Source of the DNA: Ulva prolifera | Taxonomy: Eukaryota > Chlorophyta > Ulvophyceae > Ulvales > Ulvaceae | Direction of reading: 5' to 3' | Assembly: GCA_023078555.1 (NCBI GenBank) | Contig: CM041204.1 | Coordinates: 5,486,430 to 5,550,429 of the forward strand | Length of the DNA stretch: 64,000 nt | Shown: piece by piece, positions 21,756 to 34,600 of the stretch | How positions within the stretch are numbered: the first letter of the stretch is position 1 | Layout: each line of letters starts with the position of its first letter | The notes under the pieces: model-generated | The model's database searches: none | Told to the model about the DNA's origin: nothing | The model's input: only the letters and a program-made list of their open reading frames with translations | Program-made: the position numbers and the translations under genes

Positions 21756-24048
21756 ATGAATCATCGGCCCCCATACAGCGGAGGCAGGCCACCGCCAGCG
21801 TACGGCATGCAGCAAGTGCGCATCGCATTTCTTGCCGTGTACCCTTCCATCAGCGGAAACAAGTTATGATGTTCCGTATCAGGCTTCTACTGTCTCCTCG
21901 AACGACACAAGCATTCAATTCTGTTGCCATCCATGGGCGCGGTGCGCTCACTGCCCCCGCACGTACAGGGCTGGTCGTTCACAGGGCCTCCCCCAGGGCA
22001 TGCCTTCCCAGCAGCCGCCGGCCACGTCCAGTTGTACCCGCAGATGCCACCAGGTGGACAGCCGTACCCGCCGCAGCCGCAAATGCATGCAGCCGGATAT
22101 GTACCAGCCGGGCCGATGTTCCACCAGGCACACTCCCAGTTTCCCCCGTACGGCGCAGCCCCTCAACAGTTCATGCCTCGCCCACCACAGATGCAGCCAA
22201 ACACAGCCACAGCCCAGCGCCCACGACCCCCTGCACAGAAATATGTGCGCCCTTGCCCCACGGTGCACCTTCAGCACACGTAGCCTCCCAAAGAGTGCAC
22301 CCGCACTCTGCCACGCCAGCGGCCTCTCTCTCTTCATCCCCTGCCACTGCTGTCCTCTCCCCCGGCCTCTGGTCCTCTGATCTATCTCTCTCTTCCTGCC
22401 TCACGCACTCGCTCTCCCTATCTCTGCGTCCCTCGCTCACCTGTTCCCCCTCCGCCCTCCCCCTCTTGGACCGGCCAGGCGCGCCTGCAGGTGAACAAGA
22501 AGGAGCGTGAGAAGGCCAAGAGGGAGCGCAAGGAGGCGCGCAAGCTGGCGGAGCAGCCGATGCCTGTCATGACGGAGGACGCGCAGCCGCGCGCCTACCT
22601 CAGCGCCATCGAGCGCGACGAGACCCTCGACTGGATCGCGGAGCGCAAGTCGCGCTTCCCAACGCAGCAGAACCTCGCAAAGAAGCGGGACGCGGCAGCC
22701 GCCCTGGCCCAGTCCGGTGTGCTTGCCCCGTGCCCTCACACTGCGTGCCGCACCATGCATTGGCCAGGATCGGCGCATGAGCTGGGGCGCGAGAGCTGGG
22801 GGCGTGGGTGCAGGTGGGAGCGAGGGCCGCAGCCGCTGCGACGACCGGCTGTTCAGCGTTCTGCAGGAGCAGCACAAGCGCGGCCTGCTGCGCACGGCGG
22901 GCACGGAGGATCTCTTCCGCGCCGTGTCCCGCCGCCACGGCGGCGGCGCAGCCGCAGCCTCGACCGCCGCTACGAAGGTGGCTGCCGACGACGGCCCAGG
23001 AGGCGGCGAGGCTGTGGCATCGGCAGCAGCGCCCGCTGCGGCAGAGGCAGGTGGGTCTGCCGCGGTTGCAGCGGGGCCGACAGGCGCTGAGCAAGGCGCT
23101 GCGGGTGTTGGCCCTCCGGCAGGGGGAGGCGCAGGCGGCCCCTCGAGCATCGCAGGGGTGCGCACCCCCCGCCTCAGTCCGTCAAGGCAGCAACAACCCG
23201 TGTCCTGCAGCCTGTCTCAGGCGCAGTTCTCTGTGGCTCCGGGGCGAGCGGCTGCTGGACGCGGTGCCGCTGGCAGCGACCGCCGGCAGTGCAGTGTGTG
23301 CATGTGCAATGCAGGCTGGCCTCTTCTGTCACGTGTGGGAGCAAAATTGACTGTGTCACACCAAGCTATCGCTGCAGTGCCTGAGTGCGGTATGCGTTGG
23401 CTGACAGCCTGACCAGTTGCCGTGGTGTGCTTGTGAAAGCCACGACTTGGCGTCGATGTTGTGCTAGAAGGTGCATGCTCCCTCTGGGCGTCTGCTGGGC
23501 ACGCTGTGATATGCCTGAAACTGCTGGTGTCCTGCCAGGGCGGCGACAAATGGTGGAGTGCTGTGTAGTGTGCTCGTGTTTATGCATCTCTGTGCCTGCG
23601 TGTTGTGTGCATTGACGGGGTGCGCCAGTGACGTCGTCATGTGTGTGTGCAGGGGCCGGGGTCGAAGCGGGGCCCACCCCGGGGACCCCATACCGGGCCG
23701 AACTCGAAGCGGCAAAACAAAAAAGCAGGGGGCTGGGCGCCGGAGGGGCCGGCGGCGGTGCAGCGCAAGCCGTGCCTGCTGCACCGCCTCGTGGCGGGCG
23801 ACGTCCGGCAGGACCGCAGCCTCCTGCTGCAGGCCATCAGGTGCACCCCCGTCGCATCCCTGCCACCGACGTGCCCAACCCAGGCGCAGCTGCCCATGCA
23901 GCGTTCCCTGCCGGGCGCTGTGCGTGTTTGGTGTGTATGCCGAAACTGCAGAAGTGAGCGACGCATGTGCAGGTTCTTTGTGGCAAACGACTACCTGCAA
24001 GATGTAGACGTTGAGAACCTACACTTCCCAGAGAGTGCGGGCCGATAG
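21756..24048 (+). CDS. NUFIP1-like box C/D snoRNP assembly factor
   Basis: Six exons: 21756-21815, 21969-22244, 22491-22716, 22814-23157, 23653-23840, 23973-24048; every junction keeps phase, 389 residues. The first 110 residues are Pro/Gln/Gly/Tyr-rich (MNHRPPYSGGRPPPAYGMQQ). A basic helix KKEREKAKRERKEARK leads into AIERDETLDWIAERKSRFPT, the W-x-E-R-K-x-x-x-PT pattern of the NUFIP1 conserved segment. The C-terminus has PCLLHRLVAGDVRQDRSLLL and FFVANDYL, matching the short C-terminal block of plant and animal members. NUFIP1/Rsa1 bridges SNU13 and the R2TP chaperone during snoRNP assembly in the nucleus. The segment at 22814-23157 has a Gly/Ala-rich linker of low complexity. Start chosen as the only ATG opening the proline-rich frame. 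Confidence 0.85.
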
Positions 24049-24310
24049 TCAAGGGTGATGCAAAACGAATGGGCGGTCCACACGCCGGGCTGAAGAGGCA
24101 TGCTGGGATGCGGCGTGTCGTAGGTTGCATAATCAAAGTTGGAGAGGCAGGTGGATGGTATAAGCCTGGCGCACGAGCATTAAGCGCATTCGATTGTTTC
24201 CCTCCTGAGACCTCACAAGGATGCACTGCAGCCCGAGTGCGTCATCTACACATGAGAACTGAAAGAGTTACACAGAGTGAGCGCGATTTGTGCGTGAGCG
24301 AGTGGCACTG

Positions 24311-27300
24311 TCACCCATTGATATCTTTCTCAAACTTGTCTAGCCGCTGCACGCGGCGCATACCCTGTGTCACGAGGCCGCCAAAGGCCAGCGACAGAGC
24401 GAGGCACAGGTTGGCGGGGCCGGCCTGGCTCTGCAGGGCGAAGGTGGAGCCGAGGTTGAGGAAGCCGAAGAGCGCGATCGTGTGCAGCTGCGTTTTCTGC
24501 AGAACGGCCTGTCTCCGCGCCGCCCGCTCCGACTCCAACACCCGCACCCTCAGCTTCAGGTCCCCATCTTCCATCCTGCACCACCACGCCACCGTCGACA
24601 AATCTCTCTGTCGCTCGCGCACGCCACATGCTCCCAAAGCATCCAACATGCGAGACATGGTCGAGACAGAGTCGTGTACTCCTGAGTATCTGTGCGTGAA
24701 TGCCGGCGGGTGCTCGCCAGAAGACCACAACGCAGCCGTGTGACACCCATTTTGAAGCAACTTTGATCAGCCCAGGGAAAAGACACTGCGTATGCGCGAT
24801 GCGTGCGGGTGCGGAGCCGGCGCCTCTGGCTCAATGCTGCTGAGCACAGAGACGTGCGCCCTGTGGCCACCAGTGCTGGCATCGCGGCGCGACCGCAGCG
24901 CACCGTCGCAGCGTGGACTCGAGGTACTCGACGCGGCCCGGCATCGTCACGGCGTCGCTGCCGAGCTGCGCCGCGCGCTTCTGCAGCTCCACGACGGCAA
25001 GCTGCCGGTTCGAGTCGCTGCCGGCGTCGAGGTCGAGCAGCGCGCGCGCGTACGGTGTCGCCTCGGTGGCAAAGTTGTAGCCCGGGTCGAGGCCCTTGCT
25101 GACCCCCTCGAGCGTGGTGAAGGCGCGCAGCACGAAGGTGAAGGTCGCGGGGAAGCGGAAGGGCTGGTCGACAGCGACGGCAAAGACGTCCTCGCCGATT
25201 GACTCCAGCGTCTCCTTGCGCTCCGCCTGCCGCGACAAATTCGCGATGAAGAAGCTGATCGTCCTGCGCCCACATGCACATCCTCACGCGACCACATGCA
25301 CACGCACACCTGCCTTGCTTGCTTTGTTCTTGTAACACACACACGCGCGCACGTGCACGCACGCACGCACGCACATGCATCGAGCGGCACAGGCCAGCCA
25401 GCTGCGTCGGCAGCGCCGCCACACACTCAGAAATCGCACATGAGTGCTCCCACCCATCTGGCCAGCGCAAGTGGTGTAGTGCAAAGGCGGGCAGGTTTCG
25501 GGGCAGCGGGCGCATGCAGGGACGCGCGCACCGGCGGAGGGAGATGCGGTCGCCGGCCTTGAGGCGCAGCACACCCAGCGTGATGAGCGCGTCCAGCACG
25601 CGGTCCGGGTCGCGGTCGTACACCCCGTAGAACACCTCCAGCAGGTTGCTCCGCACATCAGCGCGGATCTCGCCCATCATGCCAAAGTCGTAGAACACGA
25701 GGCTGCCGTCACTGTCGACCGCGATGTTGCCCGGGTGTGGGTCCGCATGGAAAAAGCCGTGCTTCCTGCAGGGCATGCACTGGGTCTCAGTAGAACCACG
25801 CACGAGGTCACTGCAGGGCAGGCAGCAAAGCACTCCCCGATGTTTCAGCATCTCAACACCAGCTCGGTCATTTGGATCTCTGTACTTATGCGATGATGGA
25901 TAACGGCCCCTGTTGGAGCATGTGCATGGTAGTGGCGGTGAAGTGTCGCAATGTGTCGCGGACAGCTGTGCTCGGCGCGCTGGTGCTGCCGCGGCCATGA
26001 AGGCCGCCGAGTGAAAAACATCCACTGCATAGACCTGAAGAGGACTGAGCAGCACTGACCAGGCAGTGGAGCAGTGGGGGGGAGGAGGGTGGCGCACAGG
26101 ATCTGAGTGAGGTAGGCTTCCGTGGCGCGGCCGGCGATGATCTTGGTGTCGAGGCCAAAGCCGCGCAGCGCCGCGACGTCCGAGATCTTGGCGCCGGGCA
26201 TGAACTCCATCGTCAGCACCATCGGCGACGTCAGGCTCCACTCCACCAGCGGCACGCGCACCCACGGCGTCCCCGCAAAGTTCCGCCGGAACCGCGCCGC
26301 ATTGCGCCCCTGCAGCACCCCCACGTCAGCGTGCATTTTGGCTAGCCAACGCAGTCCCAGTGACACGTCCTAGGAGCCACAGCTTTAGAAGAGTTGCCTC
26401 GAGGGGGCTACCAGGGCGCGGTGCCGCCCCGGGCATGGGCCGCAGTGGCGCATGCTGGGCACGCTGCTGAAGGGCTCGGCCCCGATGCACCAGTTGCAGC
26501 CAGCGCATGCAAAATGACCCCAAGAAGCGCACATTGCACCGCCCATGAGCAAGCCATGCAGCCGCAGCACGGGCGCCTACTTTGGCACGCTCTCGTTGGT
26601 TCAACTAGGCCTACGGCAACCTAGACAGGGCCACCGTTCCCCCGGGAAGCCTACATCAACTACGCAAGCAGCTTCACGCTTCACCAAGGCCCGAGCTGCC
26701 TGGCATTACGTCTGTCTTGCAAGGGGAGGGCGGAAGTGGGCCGCAGCGGGGGGGGGGGGGGGGGGGGGGGAGGGGCGCGCCTCCTGGACGTAGTCGATCT
26801 CCTTGTACAGCACGTCGGCGCACTCGCCGTAGATGCTCAGGAAGTCGCGGCTCTCGTCCTGCGCGTCCAGCGCCGCCGCGATCTGGCGAAGTGCCGCGAG
26901 ATCGATGTCGAAGAGAGCCTTGAGGCCTGGCCGCTGCACCTTGACGGCCACCGTGCGGCCGTCCCACAGCCGCGCCCGGTGCACCTGCCCGAGGGACGCC
27001 GCCGCAATCGGGTCCACGTCAAACTCTTTGAACAGCCTGCACTGTGCTCACGCAGGCCTGTAGGCTGTGGGTGTGGCAGGTGGCATGAGGGCGTTTGTAA
27101 ATCAGCGCCGGACGGACGGACCTGGCGGCGTGCCGCCAGGCACAACGCGCATGCGCGCTACCCTGGACGCAGCGGTCCCTGCTGGCTATGAGCGACACGA
27201 GACTTGAAGATTCACACAGCGGCATGCATTTGAGGGGCCGGGAGAGGCATACGCGATGACAGGGGCGCCAAGCTGCTGCTCCAGTGTTGCGAGGGCCTTC

Positions 27301-28396
27301 TCTGCACTGAAACTTGGTACCCGGTCCTGCAGCTTGCTAAGTTCCTCAACGAACTCCTTTCCCAGGAAGTCAGAGCGTGAGGAGAAGAGCTGCCCGATCT
27401 TGATAAAGGTCGGGCCCAGCTGCAGGATAGTGGAGCGCAGCCTGACTGCCAGCAGGCGTGCCCGAGCACTTCTCGCCTCCTCTGAGTACCCTCCTGCATG
27501 CCTGCGCAGGGTGTGGGATCGCTACTTGAGTAGCTGAGGTGAACAAGCACAGCACTTGCTAGTCCTGTCCTGTTGGTTGAAGAGGAATCGTGAAGCCCGG
27601 ACCAGAGGCTTGGCGTTGCATGTGGCACTAGTGTAGAGACACTAGACAGGCGGTCGCATTAACTCGTGTGCAAACATTAAGATCCACATCCGGACTGACG
27701 TGTGGCCTGCCGGAGCACCCGACGCAGCCCTGGAGCAGCTGTGGCTTTGTACCAGATGTGCCTATGCAAGTTGCTCCACGTGCACAATGCGATGCAAGGG
27801 AGCACACTACAACCTCGCCTGTCCATACAAACAAATAATTGTGAAGTATGCCTGCAGGAGTCTTGCATGGCGTATGTGTGATGGAATCGGTGCGTTGGTT
27901 CAGCGTTCGCTGTGATCGAGTGCACACCGAGGAGGTACGACCACTTCTGATCCAGAAGGGCCAACGAGACACGCAGATCTATAGCGTACAGCCAGATCCG
28001 TATGCCCCGCGATTTGCGATCATAGCTACTGTTTGCCCAGTCAAATCCGGAGTCCGCTGGTGTGTCAGATCCCCCGAGTAGGACACCCTCTCGTCGCTCT
28101 TGCAGCACGTTGGCAGCCTGCTGTGCAGCATTGCGTAACAGAGGTCCAGTTGGCACACGCTGACTCATAATAACCTTGCTTGATTGATGGCTTGACGGCT
28201 GCTGTGCGCGGTCATTGACGCTGGCGCCGTTGCCGTTCCTCCTCGAGGACGTCCCGTTTGCAGGCTCGGAAGCACCATTCGCTGTTCGCTCGACAGGTGC
28301 CGACAGCGCAAGCATGCGCATACCATCATCATCAGTTTTAGCAGATGCCTGCGATGCTTGTGCAGGAGACTGCGCTTGCGCATGGTGGCGCTGCAA
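24311..28396 (-). CDS. ABC1K7/ABC1K8-like atypical kinase (UbiB/aarF family), plastid
   Basis: Seven exons on the minus strand: 28396-27928, 27493-27253, 27036-26781, 26309-26098, 25765-25532, 25263-24904, 24575-24311, in phase, 678 residues. Blocks run in order like Arabidopsis SIA1/OSA1: RLRSTILQLGPTFIKIGQLF, IAAASLGQVHRARLWDG (Ala-rich loop), AVKVQRPGL with the Lys, YGECADVLYKEIDY, HGFFHADPHPGN (catalytic loop), FYDFGMMG (metal binding), then DQPFRFPATFTFVLRAF. The end, GDLKLRVRVLESERAARRQ, is followed by two hydrophobic helices. These kinases associate with plastoglobules or envelope membranes and affect prenyl lipids, iron and oxidative stress. Intron 3 begins GC, not GT. The start is uncertain: an acceptor-like GCAG near 28370 suggests a possible upstream transit-peptide exon. 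Confidence 0.94.
25337..25380. repeat. CA/CG dinucleotide and CGCA microsatellite in an intron
   Basis: A run of CACACACACGCGCGCACG followed by four CGCA-like units lies within the fifth intron of the ABC1K gene. Confidence 0.6.
26748..26770. repeat. 23-base G homopolymer in an ABC1K intron
   Basis: Twenty-three consecutive G (plus strand), beginning 10 nt inside the GC-AG intron as read on the minus strand, where it is poly-C. It may be partly an assembly artefact or a real slippage tract. Confidence 0.8.
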
Positions 28397-29145
28397 CCGC
28401 TGTGGACATCGAGTCCTGCACGCAGCGATAACGATCGCGAAAGGGATAGTAGACGCTCATGCGGGGACGTATGCGCGGCACATGATGACCAGTACTTCTT
28501 GGAGCGCTACCACGTACAAAGGGCTTAGCAAGGAGGCGCACGAAAATTGCCTGGGCACGCTTGGCCCTGGCGCATGCAGAGTTGCCGGGTGCATGTATCT
28601 CGAGCAGGGGCTATACTGTGGCCGCTTATGTCTTGTTTACAGTAAAATTAGCCAGTAGGAAGAGCTGCGTGCACTTTGGCGTACTCTCTGCGAGTGATTC
28701 AAAACACCTTCAGTACCTCACATACGGCTCGAATGATCTCTGCGACCTGGTGGCGAATTCGCATATAACAATTTCTGGAAGATGGGGATCAAGAAATAAC
28801 ATTCGTGATGTTAGTGTTTCGGTTCTGTAGCCGTGCTCCGAGAGCCGGTACCGTTGAGAGAGCGCACAGCGCCCCGCTCATGTGTCCATGCATACCACCA
28901 CATAAGATGCGCCCGCCCGGACTCTGCACAATAAGCGGAAGCAGGGACGCACAACGCTCGTTATGGCCTGCGAGCAGATGCAAGTGATCGACCCTCATAC
29001 TCACTTGCCCAGGTCAGCACACTCGAAATCACTCTTGGCACAAGGCTTACATCATCACCGGAACTGATCCACTGCTGCATTCTCGTGTTTCAGAGATACC
29101 CACCGGCATGCAGAACACTGAAGTGACCACTGCTCATCACGGGCG

Positions 29146-30673
29146 TCACTGAGCCGGTGCCTCGGGCGCCTCCAGCAGGCCAGCGACCTCGAGCCAGGGC
29201 AGGCAGGAAGGCCCCTCGAGCAGCACGGGCTCCTCGGTTTTCGGCAGCATCAACGGGCCGTCCAACTGAGAGCCAGGCTTTGGGCCGACGTACACGACCT
29301 TGCGCTTGACGATGACAATGGAATCGGGGTGGTAGATGCAGAACAGCACCTGCACCACACCCCATAGCGTCACGCCCCTGAACCGTCAGCCGTGATGCAC
29401 ACCGATTCCTGGCGAAAGGAACTGCCGCTGCCTGAGGCACGCCGAAGGCACTACTGCTGGCTTGCCGATGCCTGGCCACGATGCAATGGCGTGAGCTGGC
29501 CCATGTGGATGAGGCCAAGGGCCGAGTGAAGCTCCCTCTTACGGTGTCTGCGGCTGCTTGTATCGGTTGCAGCACACTAGCACGTGAGCAAAAGGAAGCG
29601 GCAGCGCACACAGAGGGCGGCAGCGGTCTTTTGTACAGCATTTGCCAGAGCTGGCAAGGGCGACGGCCACACCACCATGATCAATCAGCGACAGCGAGCC
29701 CGTAGCCCAAGGGGAGGTGCCAGCGGGGTGGGCCTGCGGGGCCTGTGTGCAGCGCATCTCGTAAAAGCAGGCACGCAACATGCATGCGGCCACAAGAGTG
29801 CGGGTGCGGGTGTGTGGGTGTGTGTGTGTGTGCATGAGGAGCACAAGCCGCGCCTTGGGAGTGTGTTGTGAGGCTTGGTCAGAGTGGCTGGGGTGATGTG
29901 AGGTTGGTCTGCGCTGTGGGGTTTGGAGGGGCTGGCCGGCGCACCTCAACGAGGCACGGTGTGATCCACCGGAAGAAGAGGAACGGCGATGCGGCGGTCT
30001 CCTCGAGGGCGGTGATGATTGCCGGCGGCAGTGCCTTCACGGGCGTCACCACCGCGTCGGACACCCGCGCTAGCTTCGTCACCATGGATGACAGGTCCTG
30101 CGACTTCTGGGCAGAGTCATCGCCGGGGCGGAGGTCCTCCAGCATGTCTTTGGTGGTACGGGGAAAGACCCGGGCGCTGCAGGGGGACGTTGCGCGGGGG
30201 GAGCCGGCGGGGGACACCGCGGCGTGGAAGCGGCTGAAGACTGACGCGGCCGCCTGAGGGGACAGGGTGGCGGTGTCACCAAAGGTGATGATGCGGGGGC
30301 CGTGCAGGCCCCCTGCAATGCGGACGACCTCCTGCATGCATCCGCCCTGGGTCGGGGTGCTGTGCGTGATCCGTACACCGCCTCGTCTTCGGCAAGCAGC
30401 GTGACTCCAGCAATACATAGGAGTGGCGCAGGGCATGGCGATTGCTTGGATGTCCGTGTAGCCGGCATGTGTTGTTGAGGCCTCCCAGGACAACATGGCA
30501 TGTGGCACTTGACGCTGACGATTGTGGCATACCATGAACGTCGATATGAAGGTCGGCGGAGCGCCCAGGCGCTTGAGCCCCTCCTCTGGCTCTTCTGCAG
30601 CTGTCATTGCATGTAGGAAAACGCCTTCATTCGACGACATGAAGGACACGAGGCCCTCAAGAAGGGCGAGCAC
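29146..30673 (-). CDS. Unrecognised gene, 5' end incomplete
   Basis: Three linked exons on the minus strand: 30673-30533, 30331-29945, 29349-29146, all phase 0, with donors GTATGC and GTGCGC, giving at least 243 residues. The sequence reads LALLEGLVSFMSSNEGVFLH, then GGLHGPRIITFGDTATL and TTKDMLEDLRPGDDS. A hydrophobic stretch ASPFLFFRWITPCLVEVLFC is followed by IVIVKRKVVYVGP and an acidic, Pro-rich end. One membrane-associated helix is possible. I do not recognise a family. At least one exon is missing upstream; the minus-strand frame at 31086-31277 (reading DLPWAVLERNLVIWLAALQS) is a candidate, but phase could not be reconciled. Confidence 0.5.
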
Positions 30674-31668
30674 CTGCACCAACGGATGTGGAGTATATGT
30701 CACTGCAGCAGTTTGTATGCTAAACTTGGGCTCCTGCATGTTCCCGTTTCGGCTTCCTGTCGGTGGCACTGCAGCGGGGGAACGCTCTCGAATCATTCAA
30801 GTCACATCGCAAACGACACCGGCCCACTGGGAACACGCTATGGACGATCGCCTTGGGTGCAGCCTGTTTCATCGTTATGTTGCCGATGGCTGTCATTCAT
30901 GCGGCTTCACCACCATTCAATGCCACAGCAAGGTGCCAGTGATGCGCAAGACGCATCAAAACACGTACACCTGGCGCTCTGAAGGCAGCCATGCGCCTTC
31001 ACCAGATGAACGTACATGTGGAGAATTTTAATTTTTGCGACCTGCTGCTGTGGTCTGTGTGCATGCAACATAGTTTGATCGAGCTTCAAGCAAGCCCTTC
31101 GAGAGTGAATTGGCAATGCCCAGCCCAGATCCACACCCGTCCAGCATTACCTTCCGCTGCGGAGCTTTGCAAAGCTGCAAGCCAAATCACGAGGTTGCGC
31201 TCAAGTACAGCCCACGGCAGGTCGCGAGGGGTTGTGGGCGAATCGTCCGAAACGCTGCTTGGCGGAGTTTTTTGCATATTTTGATGATGCCAGGAGACAA
31301 ATCAACCTTCTCTCTTTCTGTGATGGTATAACTGCTACCGCGGATCGAAGGCTCTCACGCACCACTGCACAGCGCCTTAAATGGAGACGTGATTCCGGGA
31401 GAACCGGTCTGAAACACTACAGAAGCAAATGCTGTTGGGCACGAGTGATGCCTGAGAGTTGTTCTTTCAGCGGTCATCTGGTCATGTACTTGCCTCCTCA
31501 CGTCGAGATTTTTTCGTGAATGCATGGCTACATTTGCAACGGCTGCTCGTCCTCGTCAGATGTGCCCTGTAACCAAGTACATTGCCGGGGCCACTCGCCA
31601 TAAACGTTCCGCCGACAACGTGAACCGAATGATTAGCAGAATATCTGTGCGCATGGTGTCAACGATAC

Positions 31669-34600
31669 TTGTGCCCTGCATCGGTATCCCGTGGTTGCAA
31701 TTCAGCCCCAGGACCTCTGCAGGAACATACCCGGGACAGAGTGACTATGATGACGAAGACAGTATCGCTACTCATTCCATGCAGTATCTCTGACGGTCGC
31801 TGCGTGCAGTTTGGTAGAAAGCAGACCAGCAACGACCCCAGCGACGAACTCAATGCTGCATTCACCGCAGAGTCATTCCTCTCACTTTTCGGCGAGGATG
31901 CAGCATCAAATCTCACAAAAGATCTTGTACATGCTCTGTCTCCTGATTTGTATCATTCATCATTCAACACGGACGCACAGGCAGATGATCGTGTGGATAG
32001 CCACAGTCCCTCACCTTCACACTGCGACGCAACGGCTGTGGACCAGCACAATCGGACCACTCTGCATGATCGTAGAGGGATGTCCTCAGCGTCGTCTATG
32101 TCAGCGAAGAGTGGTGAGGCTGACAGTGTCAGTGCGCAGGATGGCACCTATGAAGGAACAATGCAGTACTTCTTCATCTTGGCGCGTGGCATCCGCCGGG
32201 TTCTTTCGGCTCCTGCCCACAAGCCAAGTCCACCAGGGGCGATGCCACATTGTCAAATGAATTCTGGTAGACCACAGGCAATAAGAGAACATTCGGGCCG
32301 TCAGGTGCAGCCAAAGCTGAAACACCGCGCCCTCAGTGCAGGCCATGGCAAAACTCCCGCCAACTTGCCGGCTAGATCGAGGCCAGCAAGCGCAGTGCAT
32401 GTTCCACATAGGGCTGTCACAGCCTCACATGGTACACCTGCTGCCAGGCCAGCACGGCCTCGCAGTGCAGTCCTGATGGACATGATGTCGACCCAGATCC
32501 ATGGGCCGATATCAGTGTCCCAGGTGCTGCATGGCGAGTTGGCTGACAGCTGCATACATGATGAAGTGCAGTCAGAATGGGGAGTCCCACCACTAGCAAG
32601 TCCTCCCGGCCCTGCTGTGCAGCTCCTGTCTCTCTCACCCAGTGCGTTTCCGTGGCTTCCTTTGCTGTGTCAGTACATTGATGCACCTGGTGCCGTCATG
32701 TTGCTCTTCTCGCCCCGAGTGCTCGGTGAGGCGTAGATCGCACAGCAACACTATCCCACGCTAGTGTGCCTGCAGTCAGGCTTGAAGTGCTGGGGCCGGA
32801 CGGCGGGAGACTTGTGGATCTGCCTGGCATGGAACTACCCCACGCATCGGTGCTACTGGACGATGCACCCCAGCCGCAGCATCCCCATGCGCCCGCCCCC
32901 GCACCGCCCCTCACGCCCACGCAGCTGCAGCGCCCGCACACTGCGCCGTCTGCATCCGCAAAGCGCCGTCTTGGATCTCACCTAGCCCCTGCAACACATG
33001 CATGGCAAGACGGTCGCAGCAGTGACCGAGCGAGCGTCTGTGATGGCGGTACCCGGTGCAGCACCTCCGAGGGATGCCAGGCAGATCGCAAAACACAGCA
33101 TTCTCCCATGACTGACACCCTGGAGCAGGCAAAGCGTGCAGTGTGCGGGGCGTCGCCGGGGCGCCGTGCCGTGGTACGGCCATTCTCTTGCCGGCCTCAC
33201 AGCCGCAGCCAACATGGTCACGGCCACCTCACGCATGACTCCCCGAGAGCGCCCTGCGGCCACACCACACGCAGATGCGCGTCCGCAAGGAGTAGAAGCC
33301 AGGAGCGGACGCTCCACCACTGCCGGGCACTTGCTGAAGCGGCCGCCGATGCTGGCAAGGGTGGTGATGGGTATCTAGAAGCTGAGCCGGCCTGGCGACC
33401 ACACAGCAGTGGCGCCCCGCAGCCGCATGCCGACCTGGACCACAAAGCTTTGCTGGTGGAGCCTGCGGTGCAGTCAGAGGTCGGAGACGTGTCTTTGGCG
33501 CACTGCTTGGAGCCGTCGTGTGCGTCGCTAGCACTCACCTCAGCGGCATGCACGTCCATGCACACCTTCCACCCACCGTCAGACCTGGTCACGGAGCACA
33601 CAACGGCGTCTTGGTCGTCTAGGCACGATCGGCCCTTCCAGGTGACTGCCACTGGAGAGCGCAGCTGGTCCGCCATGAGCCATGCTAGGTGCGAGCCGAA
33701 CGCCACACCACCTGCGCCCATGCTGAACCTCGCCATTGGTACGGCGACCGCGGGACCCTGAACAGAGGAAAACAAAACACTGGCATGCACTGGCAGCAAT
33801 GCTTGGCCTAGCTTGTGCCTCGATAGGCCACGCCAGCCTCAGCATGGTGCTCCGGTGCAGGGCAGAGGCCCCCGTCGGGGTGCATGGCGCACTCGGGCAC
33901 GCTCACCCCGGGCAAGCTGCTTCCGCCGGTGTCAGCGACGCTCGAGGCTTTCCAGGCAGCCAACAGAGGCAGCCGCCTGCATGCCACGTGGTCGTACATC
34001 GCGTGGCAGGCCCCTGGGGTGACAGGCTGGAGCTGGCGGTCCCCCCGGGCGGCACAGCAGGCAGCCGAGCAGCCGACCCCGGCGTCCTTAGCATGCTGAA
34101 AGACGCCATGCAAAAGCTTGCGGACGCGTACGTTGAGCCACGGTGCAGCCTCGGCCAGCCGAGCGGCCCACCTTGCGTTGCCAGTAGACCCTCCCGGCCC
34201 CGGGGCGCAGCCTGGCGGTGCCACAGCGCTCCGCGACCGCGGCCTGCGCCTGCACCAGGTCCCACCCTGGCCTCTTTGGTGCACCGCCTGTCACGCACAG
34301 GCGCTGTAGCTGTCCACTGCTTCCCAGATTTCTCCAAAGTTTTAATCTGCGGATCAATTGTTACGGTCACAATGCCTTATAGTCTTGTTCGTTGCTGTGC
34401 CATGCAATGTCCATGTAAGCTGGTGTAATACGTTGATGATGTCTCATGCCCCACGGCCGCTGGCCATGATGCACCTTCCCCAAGGCAGTCCAAAGCGGCT
34501 GGCAAGCTCCACAGATGCTGTGTATCGCGCAGGTCCCTCTCACGCACGGCTGCAGCAGCTCGGGGTGAAGCAGTGCTGCGCGCCGCGACGGCGACCATGC

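Noticed and set aside
24556-26265. A 569-codon minus-strand open frame
   Set aside because: It is an accidental read-through that includes introns and the wrong frame of the ABC1K exons; the spliced model matches the family in order and phase.
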